Below, piece after piece: positions 5,765-10,483 of a stretch of DNA of 10,483 bases. The translations under genes were made by a program, and so were the position numbers. Positions within the stretch are counted from its first letter, which is position 1, and each line of letters begins with the position of its first letter. The notes beneath the pieces were generated by a model. It was not told the origin of the DNA and did not search any database. It was given only the letters and a program-made list of their open reading frames with translations. The DNA is from Nitrospira sp. (lineage in GTDB: Bacteria > Nitrospirota > Nitrospiria > Nitrospirales > Nitrospiraceae), in assembly GCA_030456405.1 (NCBI GenBank), contig JAKDNQ010000064.1, positions 1 through 10,483 on the forward strand, read 5' to 3'.

Positions 5765-5840
5765 TGGTGAGCCGGCTGGGACTCGAACCCAGGACCCTCG
5801 CCTTAAAAGGGCGATGCTCTACCAACTGAGCTACCGGCTC
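5765..5840 (-). tRNA. tRNA-Lys (anticodon UUU)
   Basis: On the minus strand this folds into a full 76-nt cloverleaf: 7-bp acceptor GAGCCGG/CCGGCTC, D arm GCTC/GAGC, anticodon arm TCGCC/GGCGA with loop CTTTTAA (anticodon TTT), 5-base variable region, T arm CTGGG/CCCAG with loop TTCGAGT, discriminator A and an encoded CCA (5765-5767). Its 3' end faces the element, so it is the likely integration target and is intact after integration. No U-rich terminator follows its 3' end; the element's repeats start at once. A possible -10 box (TAGAAT, minus strand, 5864-5859) lies 18 bases upstream, but I see no good -35. Confidence 0.97.
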
Positions 5841-5911
5841 ACCGAGCGAAGAGCGCGGATTCTACCACCGACGCTCTGCCTATGCCTAGACCACACATCT
5901 TGGACAAGCCC

Positions 5912-5997
5912 GGTCTGTCTGGTCTATTTGGTCCGTCTCGTCCGTTTGGTTGAACGAAACTAACCAGATGAACCAGATAGACCAGATTGACCTGATC
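5912..5997. repeat. Inverted arrays of 9-bp repeats (long imperfect palindrome)
   Basis: The left array has four 9-bp units and a partial: GGTCTGTCT, GGTCTATTT, GGTCCGTCT, CGTCCGTTT, GGTT (5912-5951). After a 10-base spacer comes the right array AACCAGATG, AACCAGATA, GACCAGATT, GACCTGATC (5962-5997). The arrays are reverse complements of each other in consensus: aligned without gaps, 25 of 36 positions pair as Watson-Crick and 4 more as G-U in plus-sense RNA. It starts 11 bases beyond the purA stop codon and would sit in purA's 3' untranslated RNA. This 168-base gap between tRNA-Lys and purA holds no gene. Possible roles are mRNA end stabilisation, transcription slowing or a dispersed mobile repeat. 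Confidence 0.8.
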
Positions 5998-6008
5998 CCA
6001 GAGAACAT

Positions 6009-7454
<1,446 letters not shown>

Positions 7455-8243
7455 TCAATCGCCGAAAAAGCCCTCCTTGATCTCTCGGCATAGACCGCTC
7501 AGATCGGGAAAGATCAGCGACTCACTGATGCCTGAAATCGCCAGTTCTCTATGGACTGTCGCAACGTGGGCGCGTGGAATCATCATCTTCTGTAGGTAGG
7601 GAAAATCTTTCCCTTTTGGGTGTGCCAGCCGATCCAAGGCAGCTCGTTCGTTGCCATGAATCGTGAACACACCACGCTGCGCGGCGATTCGCTGGCTGGC
7701 GTGAATCGGCGTAATGGCAAGCGGCAACTTCCCCTTCAGTCGCTGCCCGGAGCGGAGAGGAGCGTGCCCCTTGGCTCGCGGATCGTCTGCGGGGAAGAGC
7801 ACATACTCACCGAACGTCTGACGGTTGAGCCACCACGGATTCATTGCCCATACTGCGGCATCGGCGTCACCGGCATGGTCTCGAACAGCGAAGTAGAGAG
7901 CGATCAAGGAACTTTCCGTCCAGTCTAAGAGCCTTGTCCTCAGGCCGTAGTGCTGCATCAGGAATAGCCACTCCCAATCTGTTACTGGGAGCCGCTCCAG
8001 ATAGGTCGGCGCTCGAAGGCGGAGATTCTCCAGCAGCGTTGCCTCATTGTAGTATTCGGATCCAATACTTTGGCTCGAACTGGAGGGCCGATACCAGCCC
8101 GGCTCCAACGACCAAGCGGCATTACCATGGCCGCGGAACCAAGGTTGGAGGTACCAGTCCGCTCCCTTCGGCGTCCATTCGTCGACAAGCTGCTCAACCG
8201 CCTTGACGAATCTTGACAGGCTTGTGATTGGTTTCAGCACCAT
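7455..8243 (-). CDS. FRG-domain protein
   Basis: A 262-residue protein with the FRG domain, named after the motif WFRGHG seen here at 35-40. After it come SLEPGWYR (45-52), a helical segment, and the highly conserved QHYGLRTRLLDWTESSLIALYFAV (97-120), then RIAAQRGVFTIHG (185-197) and the C-terminal ISGISESLIFPDLSGLCREI (237-255). These are the blocks expected of the family, so the gene looks complete. No signal peptide or membrane segment is visible. The biochemical function of FRG proteins is, to my knowledge, not well established; many lie in variable or defence-rich regions, but nothing next to this gene marks a defence system. The ATG at 8243 has GGGGGAG just upstream. It lies 132 bases upstream of purA on the same strand and has its own possible promoter. 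Confidence 0.85.
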   Translation of the reverse strand: MVLKPITSLSRFVKAVEQLVDEWTPKGADWYLQPWFRGHGNAAWSLEPGWYRPSSSSQSIGSEYYNEATLLENLRLRAPTYLERLPVTDWEWLFLMQHYGLRTRLLDWTESSLIALYFAVRDHAGDADAAVWAMNPWWLNRQTFGEYVLFPADDPRAKGHAPLRSGQRLKGKLPLAITPIHASQRIAAQRGVFTIHGNERAALDRLAHPKGKDFPYLQKMMIPRAHVATVHRELAISGISESLIFPDLSGLCREIKEGFFGD

Positions 8244-8354
8244 GGCTCCCCCGTGTCTAAGGTTGTGTAGATCACCCGCTACCGAAAACAGTCCGGTGGA
8301 TTGGCAAATGAGGCCGCAAAGTTATGAACTTGACAGACCGAACGCTGGCGCGTG

Positions 8355-8383
8355 ATTCTTGCCCTTGTTCAATCACTTGTCAA
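8355..8383 (-). promoter_or_regulatory. Possible promoter of the FRG-domain gene
   Basis: On the minus strand a perfect -35 TTGACA (8383-8378) is 17 bases from AAGAAT (8360-8355, four of six -10 matches). Transcription would start near 8348, about 105 bases before the FRG start codon. I see no clear hairpin in that leader. Confidence 0.45.
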
Positions 8384-8589
8384 CGTTCTCCTTCGCGCCG
8401 CACATGCCATTCACGACGGCTCGATTCTCATCTGATCAAGGTGAGCCTGGCTTCCGTGTGAAGGGGGAAACGCAGGAGGGAACGAGTGTGTCTGATCGTC
8501 GCGTAGGAGATACGAATCAGGCTTCATGAGGAGCGCCCATTGGGAGATGGCGCCTCGAATCATCATGACTCATCCAGGTGCTCCGCTTG

Positions 8590-8598
8590 TGTTATAGT
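8590..8598 (+). promoter_or_regulatory. Extended -10 promoter of the lipoprotein/UspA operon
   Basis: TGTTATAGT (8590-8598) fits an extended -10 (TGn followed by TATAGT). No strong -35 is present at 17 bases, as is common for this promoter type. A 5-bp inverted repeat GCTCC (8580-8584) / GGAGC (8599-8603) surrounds it and could be an operator. Transcription would start near 8605, giving a leader of about 44 bases. Confidence 0.45.
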
Positions 8599-8648
8599 GG
8601 AGCGAACGATCAAGGGAGCCATTCCCTTCCACACCGAGGAGGTAATGA

Positions 8649-9029
8649 ATGAAACAAATCGCTGTTTGGACCATCATACCGGTACTCATGTTGATAGCGT
8701 CAGGCTGCACGCTCAAGGGGACCGTTAAACAGATCACGGATACCACCTCCAACATTACCGGCACAACTTCCGGCCATGCCTGGTGGAGTGAAGACGGACT
8801 CTTGCTCCCGGAGCATAAGGCTATTGCGTTTTCGAAGTATAACGAAGCGAACTTGGAGCAGGACCTCGCGCGCGGACAGGGGGAATATGTCACGTCCCTC
8901 GCTACCCTCCTGGGAGTCCCACGCGACCAGCAGCTGGTCTTTCACGCAAAGGCGCAGGGGGCGTTCGATACCCTGACCACACCTGATCACGAGGCCCAGA
9001 TTCACCGGTTGCGGACACTGACTCACTGA
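8649..9029 (+). CDS. DUF3015-like lipoprotein
   Basis: A 126-residue exported lipoprotein. The N-terminus MKQIAVWTIIPVLMLIASGC is a short type II signal peptide with lipobox IASGC and lipidated Cys20, so the mature protein is membrane-anchored, in the periplasm or outer membrane. The mature part has a Thr/Ser-rich stretch (30-41), then FSKYNEANLEQDLARGQGEYVTSLATLLGV (61-90). The LxxDLARGxGEYxxSLAxLLG pattern resembles DUF3015 proteins, whose function is unknown; this match is from memory and the protein is short for that family. The ATG at 8649 was chosen over the out-of-frame ATG at 8645; GGAGGT ends 5 bases upstream. It is followed after 13 bases by the UspA gene, probably in one transcript. 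Confidence 0.78.
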   Translation: MKQIAVWTIIPVLMLIASGCTLKGTVKQITDTTSNITGTTSGHAWWSEDGLLLPEHKAIAFSKYNEANLEQDLARGQGEYVTSLATLLGVPRDQQLVFHAKAQGAFDTLTTPDHEAQIHRLRTLTH

Positions 9030-9042
9030 TAACGAGACGACG

Positions 9043-9909
9043 ATGGGCACACCGATGCCCCCGTTTCACCAAATTTTTCACCCCACAGATTTCTCTACCG
9101 CAGACCAGGCGGCGTTTGCCCATGCGTTGAAGCTCACCTGCCTCGTCCAGGGAGAGCTGACGATGATGCATGTCGATCATGCGGTCGAACGCCAAGCCTT
9201 CGAGGATTTCCCCCGCATCCGGCCACTCCTCGCTCGCTGGGGAGTGTTACCGGAAGGCAGCTCGAAGGACGATGTCGCGATGTTGGGCGTCCAAATTAAA
9301 CGCGTACGCACCGTCTCAGACGATACCCCGGGCGCCATCCTCCAACACTTGACGACGCATCCCACAGAGCTCTTGGTGCTGTCCACTCACCAGCATGAAG
9401 GCCTCGCCCGTCTCACCCACCGCTCAGTAGCGGAACCCGTGGCTCGCGGCACCCACGCGAAGACGCTCTTTGTCCCAGCCGGTGTCGAAGGGTTCGTCTC
9501 AGCGGAGACGGGCCGCACCAACCTGACCAGGGTATTGATTCCGGTCGCCTATACGCCTCACCCCCAACCAGCTATCGACCTTGCCGTGAAACTCGCGAGC
9601 ATACTGGGCAGCAAGGAGGTCTTATTCGAACTGGTACGTCTGAAGCAGGACGCCGATTTCCCGACCTGTACTCTGCCAGAACGAGAGGGCTGGTCGTGGA
9701 ATACCATCGTTGCGAAGGGCGATCCGGTCGAGTGGATCTTAGCGGCAGGAGCGGATTTCAATGTCGATCTGATTGTGATGATGACTGAAGGACATACCAG
9801 CCTGATCGACCTGATTCGGGGAAGCACCACCGAACGGGTGGTGCGTGGCACAGGCTGCCCCTTGCTTACTATTCCTGCTCGACCAGATTTACCCGTCCTC
9901 GCTCCATAG
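9043..9909 (+). CDS. Tandem universal stress protein (UspA family)
   Basis: A 288-residue cytoplasmic protein with two UspA domains. Domain 1 covers about 8-147 (IFHPTDFSTADQAAFAHALKL at the start; ELLVLSTHQHEG and a VARGTHAKTLFVP end). Domain 2 covers about 161-278 (RVLIPVAYTPHPQPAIDLAVKLA; DLIVMMTEGHTSL; RGSTTERVVRGTGCPLLTIP). The nucleotide-binding pattern ending in a Gly-Ser step (G260-S261-T-T-E-R-V-V-R) is clear in domain 2, while in domain 1 the equivalent is THRSVAEPVARG, lacking the Gly. So domain 2 probably binds ATP and domain 1 may not. UspA proteins bind nucleotides and support survival under stress; the exact role is unknown. The ATG at 9043 has only a weak ribosome site (GAGACG), consistent with coupling to the lipoprotein gene. 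The 3' end overlaps the convergent helicase gene by 41 bases. Confidence 0.92.
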   Translation: MGTPMPPFHQIFHPTDFSTADQAAFAHALKLTCLVQGELTMMHVDHAVERQAFEDFPRIRPLLARWGVLPEGSSKDDVAMLGVQIKRVRTVSDDTPGAILQHLTTHPTELLVLSTHQHEGLARLTHRSVAEPVARGTHAKTLFVPAGVEGFVSAETGRTNLTRVLIPVAYTPHPQPAIDLAVKLASILGSKEVLFELVRLKQDADFPTCTLPEREGWSWNTIVAKGDPVEWILAAGADFNVDLIVMMTEGHTSLIDLIRGSTTERVVRGTGCPLLTIPARPDLPVLAP

Positions 9910-10483
9910 CCTGCGCGTTCGGTCTGTCCGAAGCCTCCCGCCCTAACTCCGTTCGCACCACTGCCCCCTCACGAAACACGACAAAGTTCGACGGCACCGC
10001 AGGCACGCGCGGACCCGGCAAGATGATGCCTGCAAGATTCAACGGATCGCTGGCAGATAATTTGATGTCGTGAGAAGCAGCGCCAGACTCATTCCGTTTT
10101 CTTCCTGCCCGTAACGATTCAATCGCTTCCGGCAACGCAAATTGCTCGCCGGTAAAGCCGCTCACAAATCTTCCCCCACGGATCTCGCCTTGTAGCTCCA
10201 TCCGGCGATACTGCACCAGCAAATCACGCCAGGACTGCATCAGAGATTCACGTGCCAGCAGATCACGGAAGACAACGCCGTAGCGTCGCAACAATTGACG
10301 AGCGATCGTAGGTGAAGGGTGAGGGGTAAGGGGTAAGGGGGTAAGTGCGCCTGATCCAGAACTGATGGCTGAAGGCTGATGGCTGACAGCTTGCCGGAGG
10401 AGTGACCAGCGCCCGGCGGTATGGCGCGGCCGACGAGACCGCTCCCGTCCTTGTGCGCGGCGGCGGCGTGGGTCCATGAGCGC
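9869..10483 (-). CDS. Lhr-type DEAD/H helicase, C-terminal part (5' partial at window edge)
   Basis: The frame is open through the right edge; the first visible Met (10477) is internal because in-frame codons continue beyond it. This is the C-terminal 'DEAD/H associated' region of Lhr-like helicases: TAGRWSLL, then RQLLRRYGVVFRDLLARES, a W-RDLL...RRMELQGEIRGGRFVSGFTGEQFALPEA block, and SASDPLNLAGIILPGPRVPA near the end. The helicase motifs themselves are outside the window. Large Lhr proteins are ATP-dependent nucleic-acid helicases linked to DNA repair or RNA handling. Between GRWSLL and RQLLRRYG a Ser/Pro/Thr-rich stretch of about 28 residues (AVSHQPSAISSG... to ...PHPSPT) looks unlike the family and is encoded by tandem repeats. 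The stop at 9869 lies inside the UspA gene. Confidence 0.88.
   Translation of the reverse strand, partial: ALMDPRRRRAQGRERSRRPRHTAGRWSLLRQAVSHQPSAISSGSGALTPLPLTPHPSPTIARQLLRRYGVVFRDLLARESLMQSWRDLLVQYRRMELQGEIRGGRFVSGFTGEQFALPEAIESLRAGRKRNESGAASHDIKLSASDPLNLAGIILPGPRVPAVPSNFVVFREGAVVRTELGREASDRPNAQAMERGRVNLVEQE
10311..10341. repeat. GGGGTAA-type tandem repeat, G-quadruplex-prone, inside helicase gene
   Basis: On the plus strand four G-runs occur with loops of three: GGG (10317-10319), GGGG (10323-10326), GGGG (10330-10333) and GGGGG (10337-10341), separated by TGA, TAA and TAA. The unit is GGGGTAA with period 7. This satisfies the usual G-quadruplex pattern on the template strand of the helicase gene. 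In the helicase frame it encodes Pro/Leu/Thr-rich residues. Confidence 0.75.
10360..10387. repeat. GGCTGAN 7-bp tandem repeat inside helicase gene
   Basis: GGCTGAA (10367-10373), GGCTGAT (10374-10380) and GGCTGAC (10381-10387) are head to tail, preceded by a partial unit ACTGAT. In the helicase frame this gives SHQPSAIS-like residues. Similar GGCTGAT arrays are, from memory, dispersed in the genomes of some environmental bacteria including Nitrospira. Confidence 0.65.

Larger units (their letters stand above)
1..5768 (+). mobile_element. Compact phage-like integrated element (right part, left end outside window)
   Basis: A run of same-strand, tightly packed genes ends with a tyrosine integrase that faces a tRNA-Lys gene. 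The order is replication-type protein, small unknown, TerL, micro-ORF, HK97 capsid, two unknowns, winged helix, ribbon-helix-helix, integrase. Terminase plus capsid plus integrase beside a tRNA is diagnostic of a prophage or phage satellite. No portal, protease, connector, tail or lysis gene lies between the replication protein and the integrase. The right boundary is approximate: integrases of this type usually recombine in the 3' half of the tRNA, so it should fall between about 5765 and 5800 or just before. The matching left attachment site must be outside the window. Confidence 0.85.
8244..8644. other. Intergenic region between divergent FRG and lipoprotein genes
   Basis: About 400 bases separate the two divergent start codons. 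I find no convincing gene: frames are short and lack ribosome sites with proper spacing (for example a 24-codon frame from ATG at 8526). It contains the possible FRG promoter on the minus strand and an extended -10 on the plus strand near its right end. A second TTGACA on the plus strand (about 8331-8336) has no good -10 at the right distance. The middle (about 8400-8530) shows nothing I can name. Confidence 0.5.

Noticed and set aside
5912..5997. CRISPR array or small protein gene in the 9-bp repeat region
   Set aside because: Units are contiguous without unique spacers and invert halfway; the frame across it is simply a three-residue repeat that then runs antisense into purA.
8526..8600. 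Short frame (24 codons) upstream of the lipoprotein gene
   Set aside because: No well-spaced ribosome site, no recognisable sequence, and it runs through the extended -10 promoter element.
10475..10477. Met codon at 10477 as start of a complete 202-residue protein
   Set aside because: The frame stays open to the window edge and the region is the C-terminal part of a known long helicase family, so the gene is partial.

Overview
The window joins a compact phage-like integrated element (left, about 1-5768) to ordinary chromosomal genes (right), with a tRNA-Lys gene at the junction. Moderate-to-high GC, the style of the adenylosuccinate synthetase, a DUF3015-like lipoprotein followed by a tandem universal stress protein, and short tandem repeats between and inside genes suggest a Nitrospira-like or related environmental Gram-negative bacterium. 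This taxonomic guess comes from memory of such genomes and is only moderately confident; no rRNA is present.

Element (plus strand, left end outside the window): end of a phage replication-type protein, a small unknown protein, large terminase (TerL), a 37-codon micro-ORF, an HK97-type major capsid protein, a 104-residue unknown protein, a 57-residue basic repeat protein, a winged-helix/excisionase-like DNA-binding protein, a ribbon-helix-helix protein and a tyrosine integrase. The genes overlap or lie close together, have good ribosome sites, and show no frameshifts. TerL and the integrase keep all the catalytic residues I can check. Portal, prohead protease, head-tail connector, tail and lysis genes are absent from the stretch between the replication protein and the integrase. 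This suggests a capsid-encoding satellite or other minimal element that borrows parts from a helper phage; a neatly deleted prophage is the alternative. A well-formed sigma70-type promoter with an adjacent inverted repeat precedes the ribbon-helix-helix/integrase pair, which looks like a self-regulated integration module.

Junction (5622-6008): two imperfect direct repeats of about 40 bp, 71 bp apart, lie between the integrase and the 3' CCA end of tRNA-Lys(UUU), the expected place for integrase binding and attachment sequences. Beyond the tRNA, two arrays of 9-bp repeats in inverted orientation form a long imperfect palindrome just after the end of purA.

Chromosomal side (6009-10483): purA (minus) has a promoter and, between its predicted transcription start and its Shine-Dalgarno, a complete terminator-like hairpin with seven U residues, which suggests attenuation. 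Upstream on the same strand is an FRG-domain protein with its own possible promoter. A roughly 400-bp intergenic region follows, then a likely two-gene plus-strand operon (DUF3015-like lipoprotein, tandem UspA protein). The UspA gene overlaps by 41 bp the convergent end of an Lhr-type helicase gene that runs off the right edge. That helicase carries an in-frame low-complexity insertion made of two 7-bp repeat arrays, one of them G-quadruplex-prone.
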